Source: Niabella agricola
GTDB taxonomy: Bacteria; Bacteroidota; Bacteroidia; Chitinophagales; Chitinophagaceae
Direction: 5' to 3'
Length of the DNA stretch: 64,000 bases
Assembly: GCF_021538615.1 (NCBI RefSeq)
Contig: NZ_JAJHIZ010000003.1
Location: 4,650,001 to 4,714,000, forward strand
The notes beneath the pieces were generated by a model, which saw nothing but the letters and a program-made list of their open reading frames with translations, was not told the DNA's origin and did not search any database. The translations under genes were made by a program, and so were the position numbers. This document shows, one piece after another, positions 8,777-17,920 of this stretch. How positions within the stretch are numbered: the first letter of the stretch is position 1; each line of letters begins with the position of its first letter.

Positions 8777-9685
8777 ATGGAACCGTACCGTATCAAGACC
8801 ATCAGTCAATTTCACCAGTTCATGCAGCTGCCCAGCCCGCCGCATCCGCTGGTCAGCGTCGTGCGCTTCGAGGATTTCAACCGCGAGTGCCTGGCGCCGT
8901 TCAGGCGCGTAATGGATTTTTATTCCATCGCGGTGAAGCGGAATTTCCATGTCAAAATGAAATACGGCCAGAAGCCTTATGATTTCAACGAAGGAATATT
9001 GTTCTGTATGTCGCCAGGCCAGGTGCTCCGAGTAGAGACGGACCACCATCAGGAAAGCAGCCCCGCGGGCTGGAACCTGCTGATTCATCCCGACCTGCTC
9101 TGGCATAGGCCGCTGGCCAAAACCATAAAAAAATATGCTTATTTTGATTACGCGGTCAATGAGGCGCTTTTTCTTTCACCCAAAGAAGAAGCGCTCTTAA
9201 TTGAAATTATGCAGCGGATCGATGAAGAATGCCGGGCGAACATCGACCAGTTCAGTCAGGACGTCATCATCGCCCAGATCGAATTGTTGCTGACCTATAC
9301 GGAGCGGTTCTACCACAGGCAATTCCTGACCAGGAAGATCGATAATCACCAGGTGCTGGACCGGTTGGAACAGGTGCTGTCCGCCTATTTCAGTGATGAA
9401 GCGCTGCTGGAGAAAGGCTTGCCGACCGTTACTTACGTCGCCGAGCAGCTCCACATTTCGCCCAATTATCTCAGTGGCCTGCTCAAAATACTGACGGGGC
9501 AAAGTACCCAGCAACACATTCATGAAAAGATGATCGAAAAGGCGAAAGAACAGTTATCCACCACCACCTTATCGGTCAGCGAGATCGCTTACTGCTTAGG
9601 GTTCGAGCATCCGCAGTCCTTCAGCAAATTTTTCAAAGCCAAAACCGCCCTTTCGCCGCTGGAATTCCGGCAGGCATTCAACTAG
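8777..9685 (+). CDS. AraC-family transcriptional regulator
   Basis: 302 residues with an N-terminal ligand-binding part (about 1-185, including FDYAVNEALFLSPKEEALLIEIMQ) and a C-terminal AraC double helix-turn-helix: VTYVAEQLHISPNYLSGLLK (about 217-236) and LSVSEIAYCLGFEHPQSFSKFFK. This is the usual order for Bacteroidota AraC regulators that accompany short-chain oxidoreductases. It follows the NmrA-like gene by 12 bp in one operon. The C-terminal third is closely matched by the inverted relict at 9829-10236, so a second copy of this gene pair once existed nearby. Confidence 0.88.
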   Translation: MEPYRIKTISQFHQFMQLPSPPHPLVSVVRFEDFNRECLAPFRRVMDFYSIAVKRNFHVKMKYGQKPYDFNEGILFCMSPGQVLRVETDHHQESSPAGWNLLIHPDLLWHRPLAKTIKKYAYFDYAVNEALFLSPKEEALLIEIMQRIDEECRANIDQFSQDVIIAQIELLLTYTERFYHRQFLTRKIDNHQVLDRLEQVLSAYFSDEALLEKGLPTVTYVAEQLHISPNYLSGLLKILTGQSTQQHIHEKMIEKAKEQLSTTTLSVSEIAYCLGFEHPQSFSKFFKAKTALSPLEFRQAFN

Positions 9686-9828
9686 GGGCGACGGTTGTTA
9701 TATGTTTCAATGACTAGAGAAATTGCAATACATTTATGTTACTGCGGCTGTGAAAATGAAGTGGTGACACCGCCTTCCTTTAATGGTTGGAGGTTGTTAT
9801 TTTACGAGGTTACTGTTTATTCGCTTTT

Positions 9829-10236
9829 TCAGTTAAACGATTTCCCAGACTTCAAAGGGGAAATATTGGTCTTTGTGTTAAACAGTTTGCTGAACGATTG
9901 TGAATGTTCAAAGCCCAATTCATAAGCAATTTCGCTCACTGAAAGGTTTGTAGGAGACAGTTTTTCTCTGGCTTTTTTTATCAGTTTGTCGTGTATCTGT
10001 TGCTGGGTACTTTGACCGGTTACTGTTCGCAGCAATCTGCCTAAATAACTTGGCGAAATATTCAGTTGTTCCGAAACATATTGAACAGATGGTAAGCCTC
10101 TTATTGCCAGATCGTTGCTATTAAAGTAATCGGTCAACAGTTTACTGATAACGGTCACCGAATGTCCTTTTGCAATTAATTCCGTTGCAAGTGGCTTGCC
10201 AATATAGCCCAATGAGCCTGTTAAAACGATTTTTAT
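9829..10236 (-). pseudogene. Relict: NmrA-like head fused to AraC tail
   Basis: The frame reads (I)KIVLTGSLGYIGKPLATELI..VTVIS, matching the first ~28 residues of the NmrA-like gene at 7877, and then passes without a stop into KLLTDYFNSNDLAIRGLPSV ... SVSEIAYELGFEHSQSFSK, matching the last ~105 residues of the AraC gene at 8777. Most of both proteins is missing, so this is a deletion fusion of a second copy of the gene pair. The codon that should be the start is ATA (10236-10234) inside an A/T-rich run; only a TTG at 10212 could serve. An old promoter box (CACCTTTG on the minus strand) remains near 10256-10263. It may still give a short HTH peptide, but I regard it as a broken gene. Confidence 0.7.
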
Positions 10237-10676
10237 TTTTTTTTATTTTATTTATACAAAGGTGCGGCTTCCTTAAAAGGGCGATGTATCCAAAACGACT
10301 GTTATTGCAGTCTAAATGAAATGTCTTTGAGTAGGGGAGAATAATTGGAATAACGGATGGGATTGGCTTTGTCGTATCGGCAGCGTAATATAGAGACCAT
10401 GGTATCCACGATGTTTGCCACCTGTTTAAGAGCAATCGTACTTACCACTGTTTGAGACAATTTCAGCGAGGTGCTATAAGATATTGATATATAAAATGAC
10501 TACAGAGGGGGCGAATCTAGTCGTTCCAACTTAAAGAAGCGCAGCAGCCATGCAGGGCTTTTTGATTTTTATACCGGCAGCGCACGGTGCCTTCAAAATA
10601 CTTTTGATCCATGCGTCCTTTGTTATTTCAATAATTCGCCGGTAAGAGAAACTACCCGGCTTCGGGAAGGTTCTTC
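10237..10676. other. Intergenic region with no recognisable gene
   Basis: About 440 bases between the relict and the winged-helix regulator gene. It starts with an A/T homopolymer-rich leader of the relict (10231-10256). The only open frame (10142-10435 minus) overlaps the relict in another frame and resembles nothing I know. No tRNA or terminator hairpin of note. Confidence 0.4.
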
Positions 10677-11567
10677 TTAAGCGCTAATTTCAAGCTTATA
10701 TCCTTTTCCCCGTATCACCACAATTTTTACATTCGGATCTGGTTCCAATTTTTTCCTGAGTTTTGAAATGAACATATCCAGACTTCGACCTACAATAACG
10801 CCTTCATCTTCCCATATCTCTTTTTGTAGCCGGCTGCGCTCTATAGGTTCGTTTGGAGACGACGCGAAAATGCGTAATACACGCGTTTCGGTTCCGGTCA
10901 GGTCTATGGTCTTTTCATGTATCATGAGCCTTTGAGCCACTGCATCGAATGATATCGATCCCAACATGAACATACCTGCCTGTTGATTGTGTGGTAAGGC
11001 CCTCCGCGGCCTGGCTGACCTCAAAAAAATAAACCCAACGAATGCTAAAACCGACAGGCTGCCAAGAAGGGATACCTTCTTTACGGTAATTATGTTCGTT
11101 GGTTTAAACTTAATGTCCATCATATAACACGCTGTGGGTTGTATTCTCCCTCTACATGCTACAATATCATCTTTTTTATGGGAGGAAATAGCAAATCCAT
11201 AGGCTACACTGGCGTTCCTACAGTTAAGCATGTTAACAACATAATCACCTGCGAGCGGGTCTTTTGCTAACAAACGCTGTGTAGTATTTACCAGCGAATC
11301 TGGTTGGAAAGTAAGAGCATTCTCAAAACTGATCCGGTAATCATTTTCCCCGGTCTTTTTTACGGGGAGCACCCGTGATACACTGTCGCCCGACTGTAAA
11401 AGCAGTTCATGCCCGATCCGGCGAAGCAAAACCTCCCTTCTGGCAATGTCAAAGTCATAACTGCCCGTTATGCCGAACGCCACGCAGATTACAACGGTAA
11501 GCAAGAGTAATATCACCCCAAACAGGTATTTATGTTTCGCGAAGCGAAGATTTGGGCGATCAGACAT
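10677..11567 (-). CDS. Membrane-anchored winged-helix regulator (ToxR-like topology)
   Basis: 296 residues. Two hydrophobic segments (about 15-34 and 165-182) enclose a ~125-residue extracytoplasmic part with three cysteines (C116, C138, C147). After the second segment and a basic RSARPRR stop-transfer comes an OmpR/PhoB-type winged helix (about 203-295): LTGTETRVLRIFASSPNEPIERSRLQKEIW ... RSLDMFISKLRKKLE ... VIRGKGYKLEI. The DNA-binding domain is thus cytoplasmic and C-terminal, with no receiver domain: a one-component membrane regulator. Four TTACA repeats about one helix turn apart lie in its upstream region, suggesting autoregulation and control of the divergent small secreted protein. 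The signal is unknown; the paired cysteines could sense redox state. Confidence 0.8.
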   Translation of the reverse strand: MSDRPNLRFAKHKYLFGVILLLLTVVICVAFGITGSYDFDIARREVLLRRIGHELLLQSGDSVSRVLPVKKTGENDYRISFENALTFQPDSLVNTTQRLLAKDPLAGDYVVNMLNCRNASVAYGFAISSHKKDDIVACRGRIQPTACYMMDIKFKPTNIITVKKVSLLGSLSVLAFVGFIFLRSARPRRALPHNQQAGMFMLGSISFDAVAQRLMIHEKTIDLTGTETRVLRIFASSPNEPIERSRLQKEIWEDEGVIVGRSLDMFISKLRKKLEPDPNVKIVVIRGKGYKLEISA

Positions 11568-11570
11568 ACG

Positions 11571-11610
11571 ATTTACAATTTATTTACAAAGGTTACATTT
11601 TTATTTACAA
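11571..11610. promoter_or_regulatory. Phased ATTTACAA repeats at the regulator promoter
   Basis: ATTTACAA occurs at 11571-11578, 11582-11589 and 11603-11610, and a weaker GTTACA at 11592-11597, so TTACA recurs at intervals of 11, 9 and 12 bases. The -7-like box AACCTTTG of the minus-strand regulator gene (11594-11587) lies among them. Direct repeats phased to the helix are the normal binding pattern of OmpR/ToxR-type winged-helix proteins. Confidence 0.5.
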
Positions 11611-11761
11611 TCCTGATTTCCAGGCTGAAAAACTGGAAGGTAATTTCGCTGAATCAATTAAAGATGTAACATGAAAAGCGTTTTAGTGTTCAATAAACAT
11701 TGAAAAAAGGCGCTGGATTCTTCAATACTGGAAGTCGTAATCTTTTACCAAAAAAATAAAA

Positions 11762-12307
11762 ATGATGAAAAAAACTATTTATGCGCTGATCTTACCGCTG
11801 GCTGTGGTAGGTGGACTGGTATTTGCCAATGGCGAAATCAAAAATGAAACTTCTAAAAAATCAACCCCCAGGCCACTCTCTGCTGCTGAAACGAAAGCCG
11901 AAAGAGAAAAATGGGAGGCTACCCCTGAAGGTATAAAGTACAAAAAATGGGAAGCCTCTCCCGAAGGTAAAAAAGTGCTTGCCAGTGCTGCTAAAATAGG
12001 GAAGCCTATAAGTGCTTTTACTAGTATGGAGGCTGTTGTAACCGCTCTTTCTCTTCCGCCAGGCTCAAGATTAGGTTTCGGAGTGATGGTGCGTATTAAT
12101 GGTGACGACTATATTCTTGGTTTTGGGACGGAAACGTCCAAAGAATATCAGCAATTGCAGAGCCTGAAAGTTAACGACAAAATAATTATCAGAAGCCATA
12201 GTGTGTCGTGGGCGCCCAAGTATTCATATCCAATCGTATCGGGCGACTATGTGGAACGAGACCGTAAAATAATGTATAAGCGTGTTCCTCACAAAGGCGG
12301 TTGCTGA
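11762..12307 (+). CDS. Small exported protein of unknown function
   Basis: 181 residues starting MMKK (ATG 11762 or 11765), with a signal peptide ending near residue 22 (..GGLVFANG). I do not recognise a family. A short tandem repeat is visible: KWEATPEGIKYK followed by KWEASPEGKKV (about residues 50-72). The rest is rich in beta-forming residues (SRLGFGVMVRINGDDYILGFG; VNDKIIIRSHSV), compatible with a small periplasmic beta-domain. It is transcribed divergently from the membrane-bound winged-helix regulator, with the phased repeats in between, so it is a good candidate target gene. Confidence 0.75.
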   Translation: MMKKTIYALILPLAVVGGLVFANGEIKNETSKKSTPRPLSAAETKAEREKWEATPEGIKYKKWEASPEGKKVLASAAKIGKPISAFTSMEAVVTALSLPPGSRLGFGVMVRINGDDYILGFGTETSKEYQQLQSLKVNDKIIIRSHSVSWAPKYSYPIVSGDYVERDRKIMYKRVPHKGGC

Positions 12308-12355
12308 GTAAATGAATGATAAAACAGGTTACTGTCTACGCGTTGTTCCTGAGGC

Positions 12356-12380
12356 TTTTTTCACAGGAACTGTGAAAAAA
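12356..12380. terminator. Bidirectional intrinsic terminator
   Basis: A perfect 11-bp stem, TTTTTTCACAG / CTGTGAAAAAA, with a three-base loop (GAA). The T and A flanks give a U-tract on either strand. It lies between two convergent genes, the small exported protein and the LacI-type regulator. Confidence 0.75.
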
Positions 12381-12447
12381 TAATATCAATTACAAGATCA
12401 AGACACCGTTACTTTCGAAGGGCCTGATATCATGTTTGCCGAAAAAA

Positions 12448-13494
12448 TTACTTATGGCTGCGGCGTAGCAGGTCCTTTTTTACCGATGACTCACGGATGA
12501 CCAGGGCGCTGGGAATGGTAATGCTTTTATGTCCGCCGGTTGTTTTGCTGTTCTTTTTTGTTTTGATCTTCTCTATTAAGGTTTGCGCAGCCGTTTCGCC
12601 CATAAGCATGCCTGGATAATCGATGGTAGAAAGCTTGGGGCTGATCAGGCTTCCGAGGATATCATTATTAAAACCGATAACCCCGATATCCTCGGGAATA
12701 CGGATGCCTCTTCGCTGTAATTCATCCATACAAACCGCTGCAGCAAAGTCGTTGGTAATAAAAAAGGCATCGGGCTTTTGTTCCAGCAGTTGATGCATCA
12801 CTTCTAAAGTGTCTTCGCGGTTCAGACTGCAGCTTTCTACCAGTGCCGGATCAAAGCGGATCTTGTGATCAGCCAGCGCTTTTTTATAGCCCTTGAACCG
12901 GTCTTCGTACACATTGCGCTGCAGGCTGGCGGTAATATGTGCAATGCGCCGGTAGCCCTGGTGTAGTAAATGGGCGGTGGCCTCATAGCCGGCTTTAAAA
13001 TTATCGATCACAATTTTATTGCAGGGCATTGCTTTCGCAACCCGGTCAAAAAACACTACCGGGATGCCTTGTTCCAAAAACGGGTTGAAATGATCGGTGG
13101 TTGTGGTGGTCATTGCCAGGGATACAATCAACCCGTCTACTCTTTTATTGAAAAGGTTGCGGGTGTTGGCCATTTCCCGCGCTCCGTCTTCACCCGAATG
13201 GGCGATCAGGATATCATATTTTTCTTTAGTGGTAATTTTTTCAATACCGGCCAGTACTGAAGTGGAAAAATAACTGTTAACCTCGTGCAGCAGTACGCCG
13301 ATGGTACGTGATTGCTGTTTGCGCAGGTTGCTGGCAATTAAGTTTTGACGGTAACCCATTTTGTCGGCCATGGCCCGGATCTTTTCCCGGGTTTTGGGTT
13401 TCACCAGCGGACTATCATCCAGTGCCCGGCTGATGGTGGCAGTTGAAAGATTGAGCGCACGCGCAAGGTCATAAATGGTTACCTGTTTCTCCAT
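12448..13494 (-). CDS. LacI-family regulator, probable xylose regulator
   Basis: 348 residues. The N-terminus is the LacI helix-turn-helix with hinge: VTIYDLARALNLSTATISRALDDSPLVKPKTREKI (residues 5-39). Residues ~60-340 are a periplasmic-binding-protein-like sugar sensor (RTIGVLLHEVNSYFSTSVLAGIE; DAFFITNDFAAAVCMDELQRRGIRIPEDIGVIGFNN). It is divergent from xylulokinase and xylose isomerase, with an operator-like palindrome at 13535-13552, so it most likely represses xylAB and its own gene until a pentose is present. A -7 box TACATTTG (13507-13500) ends five bases before its ATG, which predicts an almost leaderless mRNA. Confidence 0.9.
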   Translation of the reverse strand: MEKQVTIYDLARALNLSTATISRALDDSPLVKPKTREKIRAMADKMGYRQNLIASNLRKQQSRTIGVLLHEVNSYFSTSVLAGIEKITTKEKYDILIAHSGEDGAREMANTRNLFNKRVDGLIVSLAMTTTTTDHFNPFLEQGIPVVFFDRVAKAMPCNKIVIDNFKAGYEATAHLLHQGYRRIAHITASLQRNVYEDRFKGYKKALADHKIRFDPALVESCSLNREDTLEVMHQLLEQKPDAFFITNDFAAAVCMDELQRRGIRIPEDIGVIGFNNDILGSLISPKLSTIDYPGMLMGETAAQTLIEKIKTKKNSKTTGGHKSITIPSALVIRESSVKKDLLRRSHK

Positions 13495-13499
13495 AAAGG

Positions 13500-13507
13500 C
13501 AAATGTA
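13500..13507 (-). promoter_or_regulatory. -7 promoter element (TACATTTG) of the lacI-type gene
   Basis: A perfect TAnnTTTG on the minus strand, with TTG at 13533-13531 upstream (23-base gap). Its end lies five bases from the start codon at 13494. Confidence 0.5.
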
Positions 13508-13534
13508 CCCTTTTTTCACCCATTTTATTCCAAT

Positions 13535-13552
13535 AATGAAATCGATTACATT
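13535..13552. promoter_or_regulatory. LacI-type operator of the xylose genes
   Basis: AATGAAATCGATTACATT is an 18-base palindrome around a central CG with a single mismatched pair, the shape of LacI-family operators. It sits between the divergent lacI-type gene (start 13494) and xylulokinase (start 13611), where it could control both. Confidence 0.6.
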
Positions 13553-13610
13553 TCAAAAAGCAGTATATTGCAGCCGGTTCCGGGATAAGGAGCTGAAAAA
13601 AAATAGATTC

Positions 13611-15125
13611 ATGATTGCTAAAAGAAATAATCGCTTTTTATTGGGGATCGACATCGGGACCTCTGCCGTGAAAGCTGCCCTCGTAAACACTGCCACAAGG
13701 GCAATAGTCGCTACAGCATCCAGTCCGGATACAGCAGAACGTGGTATTAAATCCCTGCAACCTGGCTGGGCCGAGCAGGATCCCGAACAATGGTGGACAG
13801 ATGTAAAAGCGGCGATCCGTAAACTGGGGGAGTGGCCCGGCTGTGATCTGCAGGCTGTTGATGCAATCGGTATTACTTACCAGATGCACGGGCTGGTGGT
13901 TTCGGATACAGAAAATAAGGTACTGCGCGATGCGATTATCTGGTGCGACAGCCGGGCGATATCAGAGGGGGAGCGGGCATTGCAGGCTATCGGAGAAGAC
14001 AAATGCCTGCATCATTTGCTGAACTATCCTGGTAATTTTACTGCTGCTAAACTGGCCTGGGTAAAGGAGCAGGAACCGGCCATTTATAAAAAGATACACA
14101 AAGTGATGTTGCCGGGCGATTATATTGCGCTCCGGCTAAGCAATACGGTTACCAGTACGGTGTCGATGTTTTCGGAGGGCACTTTCTGGGATTTTCGCAG
14201 CCACACGGTTTCAGAGGATATGCTGAACTTTTTTGGATTTGATCCCCTTTTTTTTGGGGAACTTCAACCGGTGTTCTCGGTTCATGGCAGGTTGAGCGCG
14301 GCCATGGCGTCAGAACTGGGGATGAAAGCCGGCACGCCCATTACTTATAAGGCCGGTGATCAATTGAACAATGCGCTTTCATTAAATGTGTTAAAGCCCG
14401 GCGAAATAGCAACCACTGCAGGTACCAGCGGGGTAATCTATGCCGTAACGGACCAGCTGGTTTATGATCCGCAATCAAGGATTAACAGTTTTGCACATGT
14501 AAATCATCTTCCCGAACAGCCTCGTATCGGGCTGCTGCTCTGCATCAATGGCGCGGGCATCAGCAACCGCTGGATCAGGGATTGTACGGGTGGCGTGCAT
14601 TCTTATACACAGATGAACGAAATGGCCGGGGGGATAGCGCCTGGTGCCTCCGGCCTGCGTTATTATCCTTTTGGAAACGGTGCAGAGCGCATGCTGGAAC
14701 ATACGGCGGTGCAGGCAGGTTTTTCCGGCATCGATCTGAACCTGCATACACCGGCGCATCTGTATCGGGCGGTGCAGGAAGGCATTGCTTTTGCCTTTCG
14801 CTACGGACTGGATATTATGCGGGAAAACGGGCTACAGGCAACCGTTGTGAAGGCGGGCAAAGCCAATCTTTTTTTAAGTGAAGTGTTTGCCCGCGCATTT
14901 GTAAATGTAACAGGACTGACGCTGGAGCTGTATCATACGGATGCGAGCGTGGGCGCTGCCGTTGGCGCCGGTATCGGGTTGGGAATCTATACCGAGGCCA
15001 ATGCTTTTGAAAACCTGGAGCAGGTGGCAGTGATTACACCGGATGAACCAACGCGGGAAGTTTATGAGAGCATATACCAGGAATGGCGTATACAACTGGA
15101 GCAACAAATTCATCAAAATAAATAA
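13611..15125 (+). CDS. xylB: Xylulokinase
   Basis: 504 residues from ATG 13611. This start is preferred over an upstream in-frame ATG at 13503 because it places the FGGY phosphate-binding motif near the N-terminus ([17 protein letters not shown]) and leaves the operator at 13535-13552 outside the gene. Further FGGY features: [19 protein letters not shown], the TTAGTSGV loop and, near the C-terminus, [21 protein letters not shown]. It phosphorylates D-xylulose to xylulose 5-phosphate in the cytoplasm, and xylose isomerase begins 5 bp downstream, completing the isomerase pathway. Other FGGY sugar kinases are possible, but the xylA neighbour makes xylulokinase the best call. Confidence 0.93.
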   Translation: MIAKRNNRFLLGIDIGTSAVKAALVNTATRAIVATASSPDTAERGIKSLQPGWAEQDPEQWWTDVKAAIRKLGEWPGCDLQAVDAIGITYQMHGLVVSDTENKVLRDAIIWCDSRAISEGERALQAIGEDKCLHHLLNYPGNFTAAKLAWVKEQEPAIYKKIHKVMLPGDYIALRLSNTVTSTVSMFSEGTFWDFRSHTVSEDMLNFFGFDPLFFGELQPVFSVHGRLSAAMASELGMKAGTPITYKAGDQLNNALSLNVLKPGEIATTAGTSGVIYAVTDQLVYDPQSRINSFAHVNHLPEQPRIGLLLCINGAGISNRWIRDCTGGVHSYTQMNEMAGGIAPGASGLRYYPFGNGAERMLEHTAVQAGFSGIDLNLHTPAHLYRAVQEGIAFAFRYGLDIMRENGLQATVVKAGKANLFLSEVFARAFVNVTGLTLELYHTDASVGAAVGAGIGLGIYTEANAFENLEQVAVITPDEPTREVYESIYQEWRIQLEQQIHQNK

Positions 15126-15130
15126 AGATT

Positions 15131-16459
15131 ATGCAGGTACTTACAGGAACTACTGAATATTTTAAAGGAATCGGCCCGGTAAGATTTGAAGGATTGGAAT
15201 CGGATAATCCCATGGCTTTCCGTTGGTACGATGAAACAAAAGTGGTGGCAGGCCGGTCATTAAAAGAATGGCTGCGTTTTGCCTGCTCATACTGGCATTC
15301 TTTTAATGGGAACGGGGCAGATCCTTTTGGCGGGCCCACTCATTTTTTTGCCTGGGATCAGCGAAGCGGCGTACTGGACCGTGCCAGGGATAAAATGGAT
15401 GCGGCTTTTGAGTTTTTTACAAAAATGTCGCTGCCGTTTTATTGTTTTCATGATGTAGATCTGGTGGATTATGGAAACGATGTTGCGGAGAACGAACGGC
15501 GGCTGCAGGCCATTACAGATTATGCGCTTGAGAAACAGGCCGCTACCGGTGTGCAATTATTATGGGGTACCGCTAACCTGTTTTCACATGTACGCTATAT
15601 GAATGGGGCGGCTACGAACCCTGATTTCAGGGTTGTGGCGCATGCAGGTGCTCAGGTAAAAGCAGCATTAGATGCCACGCTGAAACTGGGGGGTGAAAAC
15701 TATGTGTTCTGGGGCGGCCGTGAAGGCTATATGAGCCTGCTGAATACCAACATGAAGAAGGAGCAGGAACATATGGCTCGGTTTTTACATATGGCAAAGG
15801 ATTATGCCCGGCAACAGGGTTTTAAAGGTAACTTTTTTATAGAGCCTAAGCCCTGTGAGCCTACCAAGCATCAGTATGATTACGATGCGGCTACCGTGAT
15901 CAGCTTCCTGCGGCAATACGATCTTCTCGGGGATTTTAAATTGAATATTGAAGTGAACCATGCCACCCTGGCTGGGCATACATTCCAGCATGAATTGCAG
16001 GTGGCAGCGGATGCGGGACTTCTGGGGTCCATGGATGCCAACCGGGGCGATTACCAGAACGGATGGGATACGGATCAGTTCCCCAACAATCTGAACGAAC
16101 TGACCGAGGCGATGCTGATCATCCTTGAAGCCGGCGGGTTCAGCGGCGGCGGGATCAATTTTGACGCAAAGATCCGGCGGAACTCAACGGACGCTGCAGA
16201 TCTTTTTTATGCCCATATCGGCGGGATGGATGCCTTTGCCCGGGCCCTGATCATAGCCGATAATATCCTGCAAAAATCTGAATACCGGAAACTGCGTGCT
16301 GACCGGTATCAATCTTTTGGAGAAGGACCGGGACGGGATTTTGAAGAGGGAAAGTTAAACCTGGAGGCACTGCGCGACCTGGCCGCTCAGAACGGGGAGC
16401 CGGAACAGATCAGCGGTAAACAGGAATACTACGAGAATATGATCAACCGGTTTATTTGA
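15131..16459 (+). CDS. xylA: Xylose isomerase
   Basis: 442 residues, the usual length of class II xylose isomerases. Motifs seen: THFFAWDQ, active-site [38 protein letters not shown] with metal-binding residues, [16 protein letters not shown], and [15 protein letters not shown] near the C-terminus. It converts D-xylose to D-xylulose using two divalent metal ions in the cytoplasm. It is the second gene of a two-gene operon with xylulokinase under the divergent LacI-type regulator. No xylose transporter is present next to it. Confidence 0.96.
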   Translation: MQVLTGTTEYFKGIGPVRFEGLESDNPMAFRWYDETKVVAGRSLKEWLRFACSYWHSFNGNGADPFGGPTHFFAWDQRSGVLDRARDKMDAAFEFFTKMSLPFYCFHDVDLVDYGNDVAENERRLQAITDYALEKQAATGVQLLWGTANLFSHVRYMNGAATNPDFRVVAHAGAQVKAALDATLKLGGENYVFWGGREGYMSLLNTNMKKEQEHMARFLHMAKDYARQQGFKGNFFIEPKPCEPTKHQYDYDAATVISFLRQYDLLGDFKLNIEVNHATLAGHTFQHELQVAADAGLLGSMDANRGDYQNGWDTDQFPNNLNELTEAMLIILEAGGFSGGGINFDAKIRRNSTDAADLFYAHIGGMDAFARALIIADNILQKSEYRKLRADRYQSFGEGPGRDFEEGKLNLEALRDLAAQNGEPEQISGKQEYYENMINRFI

Positions 16460-16496
16460 TCTTCCGGAACTTTTTATAAACGGAGGTCGTCGCTGC

Positions 16497-17666
16497 TTAG
16501 GGAGCGGCGGCCTCTGTTTTCTTCGCGATCAGGCGTGCAAGATTGAAGCAAAGCTGATCGATCCGGTCTTTCTGGGGGTGGAATGCAGAAACATTGGAAA
16601 GCAGGATCACAGCATTTCCGGATGAGGCATTGATAGCCATGGAAGAAGAGTATCCCCCGGTGCCACCGTTATGCCAGTACAGTTGACGGCCATAATTGGT
16701 GCTGATGATATGCCAGCCCAGTCCCATCTGCATCCGGTCGCTGACCGTAAAAGTAGGCACCCTTGTAAGCGCCAGCTCTTTATTGGAAGCGTCGAATTGC
16801 GCCATTGCAAAAAGGGCCAGATCCTTTGTACAGGACAGAAGACCACCTCCGCCGAACAACGCGTCAAATTCCCAGTTGGGAACTTCATCACCTTTTTCGT
16901 TGAGCCCTTTTACCAGTTGCGGCCCCGCCTGTTCCGGACGGATATAGGAATGACGCATCTGGTATTTATCCAAAACAGTTTTCTTCAGCAGGTCCGGAAA
17001 TGTAGTTTTTTGCGATCGCCCTAATGTATAGCCCAGCAAGCCTGCGCCAAGGTTGGAGTACTCGTATCGCGCTCCGGTGGGCTGCTGCAGACTCAGTTCA
17101 TTCTTCAGATAGTCTTCGAGCTGCCGGGCGCCATAATTTTTGTAAGGGTTCAGTGGTGCCGTTTTTGCTGCGGCAAAATTGGCAGGAAGCCGGGGCAGGC
17201 CGGAGGTATGATTGCTCAGGCTTTTAAAATTGAGTTGGATATTTTGGTGGAACGGGAACGGGTAATAAGTATTGATGAAGTCTTCAAGCTTTATTTTTTT
17301 CCTTATTACCAGGTCGGCCAGAACCGCCGCTGTAAATACTTTGGTGATGGAGCCGATCTCAAAAATCGCGGTGCTGTTGTTAATCTCAAGGATGCTATCT
17401 TTTTCCTTTAACAGGCCAAAGAAAGATATTTTTCCGCTTTGAATAACGGCAATGGAAAACTGTGTCTTTTCAGGGAAATTTTTAAGTTGTTGTATGGCCA
17501 TCTCCGGGATCCGCCGGTCTTTGATGCTATCCGCAGCGGGAATGATCTTTTCACCGGGTATGGAATATACTTGCTGCGCCAGCAGGGCATGCGGGGGAGA
17601 CAGGTGGTAGGCTGATAAAAAAAAGCCTGCAAGCAGGGGCAGGATAAAATACAGTGATCGGTTCAT
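16497..17666 (-). CDS. Serine hydrolase, class C beta-lactamase/DD-peptidase fold
   Basis: 389 residues with a signal peptide (about 1-30). The three signature motifs of the fold are present: SxxK at S106-K109 (EIGSITKVF), YxN at Y203-N205 (YEYSNLG) and HxG-type at H332-G334 (WHNGGTGGYSS). It is therefore an active periplasmic serine hydrolase, either a beta-lactamase, a DD-peptidase or an esterase; the HNG third motif is more usual in esterase/peptidase-like members than KTG. It is convergent with xylA and seems to stand alone. Substrate unknown. Confidence 0.85.
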   Translation of the reverse strand: MNRSLYFILPLLAGFFLSAYHLSPPHALLAQQVYSIPGEKIIPAADSIKDRRIPEMAIQQLKNFPEKTQFSIAVIQSGKISFFGLLKEKDSILEINNSTAIFEIGSITKVFTAAVLADLVIRKKIKLEDFINTYYPFPFHQNIQLNFKSLSNHTSGLPRLPANFAAAKTAPLNPYKNYGARQLEDYLKNELSLQQPTGARYEYSNLGAGLLGYTLGRSQKTTFPDLLKKTVLDKYQMRHSYIRPEQAGPQLVKGLNEKGDEVPNWEFDALFGGGGLLSCTKDLALFAMAQFDASNKELALTRVPTFTVSDRMQMGLGWHIISTNYGRQLYWHNGGTGGYSSSMAINASSGNAVILLSNVSAFHPQKDRIDQLCFNLARLIAKKTEAAAP

Positions 17667-17920
17667 GTTACAGTGTTAACCTATGGACTTGACAATAGGC
17701 GGTTTAAAAGTAGTTAAATTCTAAATTTTAAATACCATATTCTAAGATCCAAAAGACAAAGATCAAATGACAAAAAATCAAAAGTCAAGGGCAATGAAAA
17801 ATACCTGTCGGAACACTATATTGAAGGCTAACCGCAACGAGCGTTGAATACCTACCACTGAAACCTGATCGCTCAATAGCTGTATTCTGACAGCTGAACG
17901 TTGAAATCTCCAAAAAATCC
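17667..17920. other. Intergenic region with degenerate low-complexity repeats
   Basis: A-rich runs around 17740-17800 (..CAAAAGACAAAGATCAAATGAC..) and the related phrases AACGAGCGTTGAATACC and GAACGTTGAAATCTCC resemble the decayed intergenic repeats common in Chitinophagaceae. No gene seen. A similar A/T repeat lies before ftsY. Confidence 0.4.

Noticed and set aside
10142..10435. 97-codon minus-strand frame
   Set aside because: It overlaps the NmrA/AraC relict in another frame and shows no family resemblance.
12356..12380. Regulatory hairpin near the lacI-type gene
   Set aside because: The position between convergent genes and the T/A flanks fit a bidirectional terminator, so it is listed as that.
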